Notes: generated from the sequence alone by a model not told the origin. Numbered from the stretch's first letter, positions 47,052-56,353 are shown. The stretch: 64,000 nucleotides of DNA from Pseudomonas synxantha (GCF_900105675.1 NZ_LT629786.1:6014001-6078000), one strand, 5' to 3'. A program made the numbers and translations.

Positions 47052-48139
47052 ACCTGTTCAAGGTATTCGCCCTTTGTATTGCCGTACTCGGCAGCGCGGC
47101 CCACGCCGAAGAAAAAACCCTGAAGGTCTACAACTGGTTCGACTACATCACCCCAAAGGCACTTGAAGACTTCAAGGCACAGAACCCGCAGATCAAGCTG
47201 GTGTACGACATCTTCGACACCAACGAGGCGCTGGAAGCCAAGCTGCTCACCGGCAACTCCGGATACGACGTGGTGGTGCCGTCCAATGTGTTTTTGGCCA
47301 AGCAGATCGAAGCAGGCGTGTTCCAGCCCCTGGACCGCAACCAACTGCCCAACTGGAAGCACCTGGACCCCAAGCTGATGAAGCTGATCGAGGCCAACGA
47401 CCCTGGAAACAAGTTTGCCGTGCCCTATATGTACGGCACCATCCTTATCGGCTTCAACCCGGCCAAGGTCAAGGCAGCGCTGGGTGACAGCGCGCCAGTG
47501 GATAGCTGGGACCTGATCTTCAATGAAGCCAACCTCAGCAAGCTCAAGCAGTGCGGCGTTGCCTTGCTGGACTCGCCCTCGGAAATCCTGCCCCTGGCCC
47601 TGCAGCACCTGGGCCTGGACCCCAACAGCAACAACCCCAAGGACTACGCCAAGGCCGAAGCGCTGATGATGAAGATCCGCCCCTACATCACTTATTTCCA
47701 CTCATCCAAATACATGGCCGATATCGCCAATGGTGACATCTGCGTGGCCGTCGGTTATTCCGGCAGTTTTTCCCAGGCTGCCAATCGCGCCAAAGAGGCG
47801 AAAAACGGCGTGACCGTGGACATGCGCCTGCCCAAGGAGGGCGCACCGATCTGGTTCGATATGCTCGCCGTTCCCAAGGGCGCCCAGAACCCCGAGGACG
47901 CCTACACCTTTATCAACTACCTGCTGCAGCCGGACGTCATTGCGCCGATCAGTGATTTTGTCGGCTACCCCAACCCCAATAAGGACGCCACCGAACAGGT
48001 CGCCCCGGCAATCCGCAACAATCCCAACCTGTACCCCACCGAAGCGGCCATGGCCACGCTCTACACCCTCAAGCCCCTGGGCCGGGAGGCCGAGCGCGCC
48101 CGGACGCGGGCCTGGACCAAGATCAAGTCCGGTACCTGA
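47048..48139 (+). CDS. Polyamine ABC transporter substrate-binding protein (PotF-like)
   Basis: This 363-aa periplasmic receptor has a signal peptide (about 1-20, cleavage at AHA-EEK). The mature protein begins [18 protein letters not shown], and the segments [27 protein letters not shown] and [13 protein letters not shown] are typical of PotF/SpuD-type putrescine or spermidine binders. ATG 47048 overlaps the amidohydrolase stop (ATGA) and is preceded by GAGGAG. No permease or ATPase gene is nearby, so it must borrow them from another locus or act as a sensor. Acetylated polyamine as ligand is an inference from its partner. Confidence 0.92.
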   Translation: MNLFKVFALCIAVLGSAAHAEEKTLKVYNWFDYITPKALEDFKAQNPQIKLVYDIFDTNEALEAKLLTGNSGYDVVVPSNVFLAKQIEAGVFQPLDRNQLPNWKHLDPKLMKLIEANDPGNKFAVPYMYGTILIGFNPAKVKAALGDSAPVDSWDLIFNEANLSKLKQCGVALLDSPSEILPLALQHLGLDPNSNNPKDYAKAEALMMKIRPYITYFHSSKYMADIANGDICVAVGYSGSFSQAANRAKEAKNGVTVDMRLPKEGAPIWFDMLAVPKGAQNPEDAYTFINYLLQPDVIAPISDFVGYPNPNKDATEQVAPAIRNNPNLYPTEAAMATLYTLKPLGREAERARTRAWTKIKSGT

Positions 48140-48147
48140 CCGGCTGC

Positions 48148-48167
48148 GGGGCGAGCCTGCTCGCCCC
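48148..48167 (+). terminator. Hairpin after the polyamine-binding protein gene (probable terminator)
   Basis: A stem GGGGCGAGC/GCTCGCCCC with a very short loop starts 8 bp after the stop and is followed by a weak T-containing tail (CCGTTATTTAT). Confidence 0.6.
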
Positions 48168-48268
48168 CGTTATTTATCTACCGTTGTCGCCACGCCTGAA
48201 AGGCTTACCTTGCGCCCTCCAAGGTCCGTTGCAGCCCGCTCGGGCCAACGCCTGCCAAGGAGCTGCAG

Positions 48269-51200
48269 ATGCCCGACAACACCGTCGCCACGGACACTTC
48301 GCAAACCAACCGGCCGCCCACCGTCGATGAACTGCTCATCCAGCTGACTACCGGCCCCACCAGCCGGGAAGTCGCGGCCAACACCTTGCGCACTGCCCTG
48401 CGCGAGCAATATCCGAAGCTGGATATCGACCCGGACCTGGCCATGGTCTGCCATCCGCGTTGGCGAGTCATCGACGATCTGATCGTCTCGTCCAGGGGTA
48501 CAGCCGAGTCCCTGACCTCAGTCTTGGCACACCAGGCCATATCGCCCAGGCCGGTGGTCTATATCGACGGCGAGCACTACCTCTCGCTGCAATCCCATGC
48601 CTGGGAGGCCGTGCACCTGCCGGTGAAGATCGACGCTGTCGGCCGCTTGATCAACGAGCTGGCGCCGTTGCTGTTCACCGCTTTCCAGGAACAACAGCTC
48701 GATTACTGGAACCAATCCAGCGACGGTAATGGCCCGCGCTGGCAAGTGCTCGCCAACTCACTGCGCAAAGTGTGGAACGTGGATGTGGATACTGTAGAAG
48801 GCTGGGACGCAGACGACTGCGCCATGGCCAGAACGCTGTACCACTTTGCGCAGAAAGAAACCCGCAGTGCCAAGGACCCGTACAAGAGCCGTGCCTGCCT
48901 GATCGATATAGACTTGCTGCACGATGGTCAGGTTCGTCATATCGGCGTGCTGGACAAGACGCTATTGATCGGCGAGCACGAGGAAAAAACCAAGATCCTC
49001 GCCTACTCCCTGGTCGACGGCTACGAGAAATTCGCCTCACTGGAGCAGGTCGGGGCAAGCCTTCCGTCCAAATTGAGCCAGATGCCCCACGGCACGATAT
49101 TGCAATGGCGCCTGATTGAGCCGGCCGACAACTTTTTCGACAGCCTGGCCTGCGCCTTGATCTCCATGCAAATCGAAGCCATCGGCATGCTCGATGACCG
49201 CGAGGGCCGCGCCGCCCTCGGCCAGCCCGGCGTCCCTTCGACCATAACCCGTGCCCTGCCCGCCCTCGAAGACCTGAGCGGACAGTCCTTGTCGCGCGTT
49301 CACCAAGTCCACCAGCAAATGCCCGACTGGCTGGCCGACGCCAGTGATGCCGATGCAGCCGCCTATGGCCGTTACCTCATTGACTTGGCCCAGGTGCACA
49401 CCTCCAGTCATGGCCGCTTGTTCCAGGACGGTATTGCGCCGATACGCGACTATGCCCGCGCGCAATTGCAAAGCCGGTTCAAGGCCGACAAACAGAGCAC
49501 CAGGCTGAACCCGGACAAGGTCGAAGTCATCATCCAGAGCCCGGTCATATGGGGCACCTTTGCTGTGCCTGGACAGATCGACATCACCCGTCGCAACCTG
49601 ATCGACCTGGCCCTGGAAAATCTCACCGGGCTGCCCACCGGCGAGACCAGCGTGGCGTATAACGGCGGTCCCGCGCCTGAATGGCTGACATACAGCTACC
49701 TCAAGGACTTGATTACCCAACTGGATATCGGCGAGCACTATCCGGCGCTGATCAAGCGCACACTGCTTGAAGACCCGGTGCAATCCCAGGCACGGCAACA
49801 GCTCTACACCAGTCACCTGCGTGTGCAGCTGCCGATGCTGGCCCTGCAATGGAAAATCCAGGGACGCTATGGCCTGGATGAGCTTGGTTACCGATACGTT
49901 GCCGCCTTGATGCAACCTGACGCCCATGACCGCCAGTTCGATGGGCAGGAAATCGTCATCCGTCAGCTGGCCTTTATTCCCACCTTGCGCCCCGGGCACG
50001 AACAGGACGGGGTGACCAACATGTTCGTGATCGAGCCCCGGTCCGCCGACCAGGGCCCGTGCGTACTGTACCGCCCGCTGCTTGAACCGATGCTGCGCCA
50101 ATTCCCCTCGCGGCAAAACCTGCTGTATGCGATCAAACATGATCGGCATCTGCGCGAATCGGTGCTGGCCTGGTTACCCGAAGCATCGCGTTTCAACTAC
50201 GCACAGTACGTGTTCCCCGGCGCCGTGCCGTCGCCCTGGACACTTGCCCGCGTGCTGGTCGAGCCCGCCACCGTGGTGTACATGAGCGGCGCCATTGCCT
50301 TGAGCGACGAAGTGCTGGGCAATGACATACTGGGTTCGCTCTTCAAGGCCAACGCCAATGCCATGGTGGAGCTGGCGACTCGTCAATCGGTGTCCAACGT
50401 GCAAAAACGCTGGGCGACCTTTCGCCGTGCCGGCTGGCAGATTTTCAATGCGACCTTGCCGTTCCTTGGCCCTACGGTGGGAATCGCGGCCTGGATGTGG
50501 CAGATCATGGATGACCTGGAAGAGGTCGGGCAGGCAGTCAATGCCGCCGACAAAGCCACGCCCTGGACCTCACTGGTGGACCTGTGGCTCAACCTGGGAA
50601 TGGCCCTGGCGCTGCATGTGGCCCTGCGTCATCCGTCCGCCCCGGCGACAGACGAAACGCTCAAGCCCAAGGTGCCCGAGGAGCCGCTGTCGAACACCAA
50701 CACAGAACAACCGGCGCTGCCCGCGCCCTCTATCAGCGCGGTGCAGCTGCCGGACTTGCCCAGCACCGAACTGTTCGCCTCGCACCAGGGCTCCCTGCAT
50801 GTCAGCGGCGCACTCAGCCGCACCCCCACGAGCCTGCGCACATGGCTGGAGAGTTTCAATGTGGAGCGGCCCGCCGAATTGGGCGAGCAGAACAAGCAAG
50901 CCGGTACCCACCACCATCTGTATCCCGCCGCCAACAAATGGTTCGTACCAGTTGGCAAGCGCTGGTTCGAGGTCAAGGTAGATGCCAACGACAACGTGGT
51001 TGTTATCGACTCGATAATCCCAAACCGTACCGGCCCATTGCTGATCAGTAACAGGGCTGGGCAGTGGTTCGTCGATCCCCGCCTGCGCCTGCGTGGCGGC
51101 GGTTTCCGCAACCGCCTGCGCACGGCCAGGCAGCAGAAACCGCCGCGCATTGAAGAACTGCGCAGAAGTATTGACCGCTTCCAAATCACCGACCGGGATC

Positions 51201-52939
51201 GACAACAACAGATGTCCGATACCCTCGCTGCCATCGGCACACAGCCAGGGCCCTCCACTGACTTACGCCGTGAAAATTTCATCAGAGATGTGAATCAACG
51301 CCTGCTGGAGTACGAAGAGCCCATTCGCCAACTCAGGTCCCTGGGCCACATCGACGACGTGCCTGAATACCAGAGCATGATGATTGGCTTCCTGAAAAAC
51401 CAGTTGGCGCTGACGCGAGCCGCCATTAATGAACAATTGCCCGCTTACCGCGATGCCTTGTTGGGTTCCCTCAATGCGCTCGAATTACCCGCCTCGCTGG
51501 AGAGGCGAACCGCCGAGACTATTGCGACTCAGACCCTGGAAATGATCATGCGCCTGGAATATGTGGCTGGTCGCTTCAAGGAACTGGAAAACCTTGGTGT
51601 CGATGGTGCAGAAGTTATCCAGTCGACGATGCGCGCCTTGCCCAATATCACGCTCCCCGACCTGAAGGCGCTGCACATCACCCTGATGCGCTATCTGTGT
51701 GTCAAAGCCGGTAACAGCGCGGTGTTGACCCATGTCCGCGCACAGCTGAGCGATATCATCGACGCCGCCGACCTGCATGTGCAGAGCGTGATTGACATCC
51801 TCGGCGAGCCCGAAGGCAGCAGCCTGGATGAGCGCATCGAAACGCTCAACAGCTTGGCCGAGCAATTCGACATCGTTGACCATCGCTTGCTGGACCTGCA
51901 CGCCGAATATCCAGAGCAACTGCAACGTGACCCCGTGGAAGTACTGCGCCAGCGCATCGAAGAATTTCATCAACGCGCCTTGCACGAACTGGCGCAGCTG
52001 TTGCGTCAGCGCAAAGCCCTTGAGCCAAAGCCAGGACCGTCGAAACCGCCCGAGCGGCCTCGACGCAAAATCATCAAGACCCGTTTCAAGGGCATCGTGG
52101 TCGGAGAACCACGGGAAAGCGATGCCGCCCTGGTAGACGTCAAGGCCCCGCTGACCGGCAAGGTGATCGCCACCTTCCACGAAAAAACCCCAGGAGTCTG
52201 GGTGGCACACAACGAAGCCACCTCAAGGCCGACAGTGACCAAGCCGGTGGACCTGGGGATAAGCCTCAATGCCGGGCAACGGCTGCTGGATGAAGAGCCG
52301 GTGGCCACCCAGCGTTTGTTGGCGCACTCGCGCAGACCGGAGCGCATTCCGGTAGAGATTGAGGAAATGTTCCACCAGCAAGCGGCACGCCTGGAGCAGG
52401 CCGTGACGGATGTGGAGTCGGCCCTGACCCAGCTCAACCTCACCGAAAGCGACCGCCCTTCGGCCGCCACGCTCAATCGTCAGCTCAATGACAAAGCCAA
52501 GCACCTCTATGAGCTGGGCTCACAGACACGCATCAACATGACCAAGCAACAATTGCCCACGGCGGCACGGGTGCAGTGGCTGCATGAGCAAAAGCTGGTG
52601 AAAATTGTCAAGGTGCAGAGCCGTCAGCGCCTCAAAAGACCGGGTAACGACTATATGGACGAATATGAGATTGTCGATAAACAGAGCAAAACCGTGCTCT
52701 GGTACGCGCACTTTCACTACGCCTCGCCCCAGGCTGAGGCCGAGCACTTTACAGCTGGACACCTCAAGACCCGCAAGCAGCAAAAGCTCCGCGGAGCGGT
52801 GCAGCGCACCGGCACCAGCGACAAGGACCAAATCGCGATTTACCGTAGTGAAATCAGCTCGGCACTGGCCAAATCACTGTTCTTCGACAGCCCCCCTAAC
52901 CCTGCCATGCCGCCCGCAATCGCACCAGCGCTTGGGTAA
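48269..52939 (+). CDS. Giant DUF6543 / dermonecrotic-toxin-domain-like protein, copy 2
   Basis: This 1556-aa paralogue of the 40252-44841 product is collinear along its whole length. Shared blocks include ELLIQLTTGPTSREVAA near residue 20, PRWQVLANSLRKVWNV, DDCAMARTLYH, NPDKVEVIIQSPVIWGTFAVP, PCVLYRPLLEPMLRQFPS (about 600), the hydrophobic segment GWQIFNATLPFLGPTVGIAAW (split, about 730), a coiled-coil-rich third quarter, GKVIATFHEKTPGVWVAH (about 1295) and MDEYEIVDKQSKTVLWYAHFHY. There is no signal peptide, PAAR or recognisable catalytic motif. AAGGAG precedes ATG 48269. Its last 44 bp overlap the convergent MocR gene. Duplication followed by divergence is evident; function and export route are unknown. 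Confidence 0.75.
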   Translation: MPDNTVATDTSQTNRPPTVDELLIQLTTGPTSREVAANTLRTALREQYPKLDIDPDLAMVCHPRWRVIDDLIVSSRGTAESLTSVLAHQAISPRPVVYIDGEHYLSLQSHAWEAVHLPVKIDAVGRLINELAPLLFTAFQEQQLDYWNQSSDGNGPRWQVLANSLRKVWNVDVDTVEGWDADDCAMARTLYHFAQKETRSAKDPYKSRACLIDIDLLHDGQVRHIGVLDKTLLIGEHEEKTKILAYSLVDGYEKFASLEQVGASLPSKLSQMPHGTILQWRLIEPADNFFDSLACALISMQIEAIGMLDDREGRAALGQPGVPSTITRALPALEDLSGQSLSRVHQVHQQMPDWLADASDADAAAYGRYLIDLAQVHTSSHGRLFQDGIAPIRDYARAQLQSRFKADKQSTRLNPDKVEVIIQSPVIWGTFAVPGQIDITRRNLIDLALENLTGLPTGETSVAYNGGPAPEWLTYSYLKDLITQLDIGEHYPALIKRTLLEDPVQSQARQQLYTSHLRVQLPMLALQWKIQGRYGLDELGYRYVAALMQPDAHDRQFDGQEIVIRQLAFIPTLRPGHEQDGVTNMFVIEPRSADQGPCVLYRPLLEPMLRQFPSRQNLLYAIKHDRHLRESVLAWLPEASRFNYAQYVFPGAVPSPWTLARVLVEPATVVYMSGAIALSDEVLGNDILGSLFKANANAMVELATRQSVSNVQKRWATFRRAGWQIFNATLPFLGPTVGIAAWMWQIMDDLEEVGQAVNAADKATPWTSLVDLWLNLGMALALHVALRHPSAPATDETLKPKVPEEPLSNTNTEQPALPAPSISAVQLPDLPSTELFASHQGSLHVSGALSRTPTSLRTWLESFNVERPAELGEQNKQAGTHHHLYPAANKWFVPVGKRWFEVKVDANDNVVVIDSIIPNRTGPLLISNRAGQWFVDPRLRLRGGGFRNRLRTARQQKPPRIEELRRSIDRFQITDRDRQQQMSDTLAAIGTQPGPSTDLRRENFIRDVNQRLLEYEEPIRQLRSLGHIDDVPEYQSMMIGFLKNQLALTRAAINEQLPAYRDALLGSLNALELPASLERRTAETIATQTLEMIMRLEYVAGRFKELENLGVDGAEVIQSTMRALPNITLPDLKALHITLMRYLCVKAGNSAVLTHVRAQLSDIIDAADLHVQSVIDILGEPEGSSLDERIETLNSLAEQFDIVDHRLLDLHAEYPEQLQRDPVEVLRQRIEEFHQRALHELAQLLRQRKALEPKPGPSKPPERPRRKIIKTRFKGIVVGEPRESDAALVDVKAPLTGKVIATFHEKTPGVWVAHNEATSRPTVTKPVDLGISLNAGQRLLDEEPVATQRLLAHSRRPERIPVEIEEMFHQQAARLEQAVTDVESALTQLNLTESDRPSAATLNRQLNDKAKHLYELGSQTRINMTKQQLPTAARVQWLHEQKLVKIVKVQSRQRLKRPGNDYMDEYEIVDKQSKTVLWYAHFHYASPQAEAEHFTAGHLKTRKQQKLRGAVQRTGTSDKDQIAIYRSEISSALAKSLFFDSPPNPAMPPAIAPALG

Positions 52940-54434
52940 TCGCCGCCTCCGGCACAGCGGCGAACCCCAGTACCAGCCCGGCGCGTTGGTCGGCGGGGGT
53001 AATTGAGTCTGCCAGCCAATAGTTGCTCAGGCCATTGACCTCGACCCCCGCGGCCAACGCCTGGGCCAGCAATTGCTGCTCATGGGCCAGGCTGTCCAGC
53101 CTCACCGTGAGGTGCAACCCTGCCGGTACATTGGGCAGCGGGCCAAGGCCAGGCAGGTCGCCCGGCCAGCCGGCGAGCAACGTGTTGCGTCGGCTCAGGG
53201 CCGCACGCCGCATGCGCCGGATATGCCGCTGGAAATGCCCGGCCGCCATGAACTCAGCCATCACCGCCTGGGTGCTGACCTCCGAATGACGCATGTCCAC
53301 GGCGCGACGTTGGGCAAAGGCGTCCACCAAAGCCGACGGCAATACCAGGTAACCCAGGCGCAGGGCCGGGAACGCCACCTTGCCGAAGGTGCCGACGTAC
53401 AGCACGCGCCCGCTGCGATCCAGCGCCGCCAGTGGCGACAGCGGCGCACCGCTGTAGCGGTACTCACCGTCGTAATCATCCTCAACCACCCAACCGCCCG
53501 TGCGCTGCGCCCAGTCCAGCAGTTCCAGGCGACGCGCCAGGCTCATCACCACGCCCAGCGGGTACTGGTGGGAAGGCGTGACATAGGCCACCCGGCAATC
53601 GCCCAGGGCATTGAGCGCCTGGCAGTCGATGCCTTCGCCGTCCACCGGCACGCCGTGCAGTCGCCCGCCGGCCAGGGCGAACGCGTGGCCTGCCGCGCGA
53701 TAGCCAGGGTTTTCCACCGCAATGCCGTCGCCAGGCTCCACCAGCAGCTGTGCACAAAGGCTGATCGCCTGCTGTGCGCCGCTGGTGATCACTATTTGCT
53801 CAGCACTGCACTGCATGCCCCGCGAGCTGCGCAAGTAGGCGGCGATCAATTCGCGCAGGCGACCATCACCCGCCGGGTCGCCGTAGCACAGTTGTTGCGG
53901 GTCCGGTTTGCGCCAGAACGCCGCGCTCAGCTTGGCCCATACCTCGAACGGAAACAGGTCGAAAGCCGGCACTCCCACGCGAAATGCCCGTGGTGGCCCC
54001 GATGGCGGCTGGGGCAGGTGGTTATTTTTTACCCTCGCCAAGCCGCCGCTGTGGATAACTTCATCGTCCAAATTTCCAGGAAAATCCATCCATTTTGTGG
54101 ATAAAGCTGGGGATAAGCCTGTTGTTAACCCTGTGGATACTTTTGTGGATAGTTTTTTGGGGGCGGGTAATTGAGCGACGTAAGTGCCGTCTCCGACCCG
54201 GCTCTCGATAAACCCTTCTGCATACAGCTGGTCATAGGCACGCACTACGCTGTTGCGCGAAATTGATAATGCCGTTGCCAAGTCGCGGGTGGCGGGTAAC
54301 CGCGTGCCGCTCACCAATCTCCCGTCCAGCACGCGCTGGCGCAAGGCTTCATAGAGTTGGCGCGTCAGGCCCTGGCGGCGATCCAGCTCGATGCCGGCAG
54401 GATTGAATGACAACGGCGGTGTAGTGCACGACAT
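52896..54434 (-). CDS. MocR/PdxR-type GntR regulator with aminotransferase-like domain
   Basis: This 512-aa regulator has an N-terminal GntR winged HTH (about 15-85, LPATRDLATALSISRNSVVRAYDQL in segments), a linker of about 60 residues, and a class I aminotransferase-like domain (about 150-505) with the PLP-binding Lys near residue 352 in YVGTFGKVAFPALRLGY. It is divergent from a PaiB-like gene with an 87-bp gap that contains TGGCGCT/TGGCTCT direct repeats (54451-54467) and a GCCTGC/GCAGGC dyad (54483-54501), candidate operators. PLP-responsive control of the divergent operon is inferred. The linker DNA contains several DnaA-box-like 9-mers. Confidence 0.92.
   Translation of the reverse strand: MSCTTPPLSFNPAGIELDRRQGLTRQLYEALRQRVLDGRLVSGTRLPATRDLATALSISRNSVVRAYDQLYAEGFIESRVGDGTYVAQLPAPKKLSTKVSTGLTTGLSPALSTKWMDFPGNLDDEVIHSGGLARVKNNHLPQPPSGPPRAFRVGVPAFDLFPFEVWAKLSAAFWRKPDPQQLCYGDPAGDGRLRELIAAYLRSSRGMQCSAEQIVITSGAQQAISLCAQLLVEPGDGIAVENPGYRAAGHAFALAGGRLHGVPVDGEGIDCQALNALGDCRVAYVTPSHQYPLGVVMSLARRLELLDWAQRTGGWVVEDDYDGEYRYSGAPLSPLAALDRSGRVLYVGTFGKVAFPALRLGYLVLPSALVDAFAQRRAVDMRHSEVSTQAVMAEFMAAGHFQRHIRRMRRAALSRRNTLLAGWPGDLPGLGPLPNVPAGLHLTVRLDSLAHEQQLLAQALAAGVEVNGLSNYWLADSITPADQRAGLVLGFAAVPEAAITQALVRLRAAWQG
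54050..54152 (+). repeat. Cluster of five TGTGGATAA-like 9-mers (DnaA-box-like)
   Basis: Two exact TGTGGATAA sites (54050-54058, 54096-54104) and three near matches, TGGGGATAA (54108-54116), TGTGGATAC (54132-54140) and TGTGGATAG (54144-54152), lie in one orientation within 103 bp, inside the MocR linker coding sequence (where they partly encode LST). TTATCCACA is the DnaA box. No other oriC genes are present. Confidence 0.6.
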
Positions 54435-54521
54435 ATTGGACCTATGAAATTGGCGCTAGATGGCTCTTACAACGAACCATTAGCCTGCCTAGGATGCAGG
54501 CATTCGCCAAGGAAAATTTCC

Positions 54522-55160
54522 ATGTACACACCTCGCGCCTTTGCCCTCGACGATTTGCCCGAAATCCAGCAATTGATCCAGCATACGCGCCTGGCGCAAC
54601 TGGTGACCTTTGGTGAGCAAGGCCTGCAAGCCAGCCACCTGCCGCTGCTGCTCAACCCCGATGAAGGCCCCCATGGCACCCTCTACGGGCACTTGGCCAA
54701 GGCCAATCCCCAGTGCAAAGACCTGCAAGACGGCAGCGAAGCGTTGGTGATCTTTGCCTGCGCCGACGCCTACATCAGCCCATCGTTCTACCCGGCCAAG
54801 GCCGAGCACGGCAAGGTGGTGCCAACCTGGAATTACATCGCCGTGCATGCCTATGGCAAGCCCGAAGCGTTTACCGACGCCGAGCGTCTGCTGGCCGTGG
54901 TTACCGCGTTGACAGACCGCCATGAAGGCAACCGCGCCCAGCCGTGGAAAGTCAGCGACGCCCCGGCCAACTACATTGACGGCATGCTCAAGGCCATCGT
55001 CGGCTTTGCCCTGCCGATCGAACGTTTGGTAGGCAAGCGCAAACTCGGCCAGAACCGCAGCCAGGCTGACATCAACGGCATTCGCGAGGGCCTGGCCACC
55101 AGCCTCGACGTGCGCGACCAGACCCTCGCACGCTTTATGCCCCAAGGAGTTTCAGAATGA
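54522..55160 (+). CDS. FMN-binding negative transcriptional regulator family protein (PaiB-like)
   Basis: This 212-aa cytosolic protein is of the split-barrel FMN-binding family related to Bacillus PaiB. It starts MYTPRAFALDDLPEIQQLI and contains the family motifs SHLPLLLN (about 35), GHLAKANPQ (about 57), SPSFYP (about 85), VPTWNYIAVHAYG (about 100-112) and a C-terminal KLGQNRSQADINGI. Some members regulate transcription, others may be flavin enzymes. ATG 54522 has AAGGAAAA upstream; a longer frame from 54444 crosses the promoter region. It overlaps the first GNAT gene by 4 bp, forming a three-gene operon divergent from the MocR regulator. Confidence 0.9.
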   Translation: MYTPRAFALDDLPEIQQLIQHTRLAQLVTFGEQGLQASHLPLLLNPDEGPHGTLYGHLAKANPQCKDLQDGSEALVIFACADAYISPSFYPAKAEHGKVVPTWNYIAVHAYGKPEAFTDAERLLAVVTALTDRHEGNRAQPWKVSDAPANYIDGMLKAIVGFALPIERLVGKRKLGQNRSQADINGIREGLATSLDVRDQTLARFMPQGVSE

Positions 55161-55603
55161 GCCCGATCGACATCCGCCCCGTCACCGCCACTGATCACGC
55201 CGCCTGGCTGGCGCTGTGGCAAGCGTATTTGCAGTTCTACAACACTGAACTGCCGGACGCCGTCAGCCTCAGCACCTGGCAGCGCTTGATCGACGCCAGC
55301 GAGCCGACCCACTCGGCCCTGGCCTGGCAAGACGGCAAGGCCGTGGGCATGGTCAACTTCATCTACCACCGCTCCAACTGGAGCATCGAGAACTCCTGTT
55401 ATCTGCAGGATTTGCTGGTAGTTCCGTCACAACGCGGCAGCGGCGTGGGCCGCCAGTTGATCGAGTACGTCTACGCCACCGCCAAGGCCGATGGTTGCTG
55501 CAAGGTGCATTGGCTGACCCACGAGACCAACGCCACCGCGATCCAACTCTACGAACGCATCGCCGAACGCCCAGGCTTCATCCAATTTCGCCAAGGTCTT
55601 TAA
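55157..55603 (+). CDS. GNAT-family N-acetyltransferase
   Basis: This 148-aa acetyl-CoA-dependent transferase has the acetyl-CoA loop LQDLLVVPSQRGSGVGRQLIEYV (about 83-105, the Q/RxxGxG/A signature in RGSGVG), followed by VHWLTHETNATAIQLYERIAE with the catalytic-end tyrosine. The substrate is unknown; small amines or amino acids are common. Its ATG overlaps the paiB-like stop (ATGA), so it is coupled to it. It is unrelated in sequence detail to the next acetyltransferase. Confidence 0.9.
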   Translation: MSPIDIRPVTATDHAAWLALWQAYLQFYNTELPDAVSLSTWQRLIDASEPTHSALAWQDGKAVGMVNFIYHRSNWSIENSCYLQDLLVVPSQRGSGVGRQLIEYVYATAKADGCCKVHWLTHETNATAIQLYERIAERPGFIQFRQGL

Positions 55604-55613
55604 GGAGCGCAAT

Positions 55614-56285
55614 ATGTCCACTTCCCTCGCCGACTGGAAAGGCGTCCCGGCCCCCACGGCTCAACTGCTCGAAGGGCGCTTTATCCGCCTGGAAAAACTC
55701 GACCCGGCGCGCCACGGCGATCAACTGTGGCAAGCTCTTGAAGGCCCCGGTGCCGACCCGAAGTTGTGGGACTATTTACCCTACGGCCCATTTCCAGAGC
55801 GCAGCGCCTTCGATGCCTGGCTGAACAACCATGCAGCCGGTAGTGACCCATATTTCTTCAGCGTGATCGACCGCGCGACCGGCCAGGTCCAAGGCATCCT
55901 CAGCCTGATGTCGATCGTGCCCGAGCAGGGCCGCATCGAGATCGGCCACGTCACCTTCGGTGCTTCGATGCAACGCTCGCCCAAAAGCACCGAAGCGGTG
56001 TACCTGTTGGCCAAGTATGCCTTCGAGCAGGGCAATCGCCGCCTGGAATGGAAGTGCAACAACGCCAACGCCCGCTCCAAGTATGCGGCCGAGCGCTTGG
56101 GCTTCAGCTTTGAAGGCGTGTTCCGCCAGCATACGGTGGTCAAAGGCAGGAACCGGGATACCGCGTGGTATTCGATCATCGATTCGGAATGGCCAAAGGT
56201 AGGCGCAGGGTTTGAGGCATGGCTATCGGAGGCGAACCAGAGCGGCTCGGGCCAGCTGAAAACCCTGGCCGAATGCCGGACCTAG
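55614..56285 (+). CDS. GNAT acetyltransferase of the RimJ/RimL type
   Basis: This 223-aa protein has the layout of the RimJ/RimL-like GNAT branch: the start LLEGRFIRLEKLDPARHGDQLW, FFSVIDRATGQVQGILSLM, IEIGHVTFGASMQRSPKSTEA in place of the usual Q/RxxGxG loop, and RRLEWKCNNANARSKYAAERLGFSFEG. Relatives acetylate amino groups of proteins or small molecules, and its own target is unknown. ATG 55614 follows AAGGAGCGCAAT, 10 bp after the preceding gene, which suggests cotranscription. A perfect G/C hairpin follows. Confidence 0.88.
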   Translation: MSTSLADWKGVPAPTAQLLEGRFIRLEKLDPARHGDQLWQALEGPGADPKLWDYLPYGPFPERSAFDAWLNNHAAGSDPYFFSVIDRATGQVQGILSLMSIVPEQGRIEIGHVTFGASMQRSPKSTEAVYLLAKYAFEQGNRRLEWKCNNANARSKYAAERLGFSFEGVFRQHTVVKGRNRDTAWYSIIDSEWPKVGAGFEAWLSEANQSGSGQLKTLAECRT

Positions 56286-56311
56286 GCCTCACAACCCATA
56301 CAAAACCAAAC

Positions 56312-56335
56312 GTGGGAGGGGGCACCCCCTCCCAC
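56312..56335. terminator. Perfect GC hairpin between convergent genes (REP-derived)
   Basis: GTGGGAGGGGG-CA-CCCCCTCCCAC has an 11-bp stem that matches the outer arm of the REP family but lacks the inner GCTTGC part. It lies between the convergent acetyltransferase and methyltransferase genes and could act on both strands. Confidence 0.65.
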
Positions 56336-56353
56336 ACTTTGAAGTGCGGTAAA

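Noticed and set aside
54050..54152. Possible replication origin
   Set aside because: No dnaA, dnaN, rpmH or AT-rich unwinding region nearby and the sites are inside a coding sequence; kept only as a DnaA-box-like cluster.
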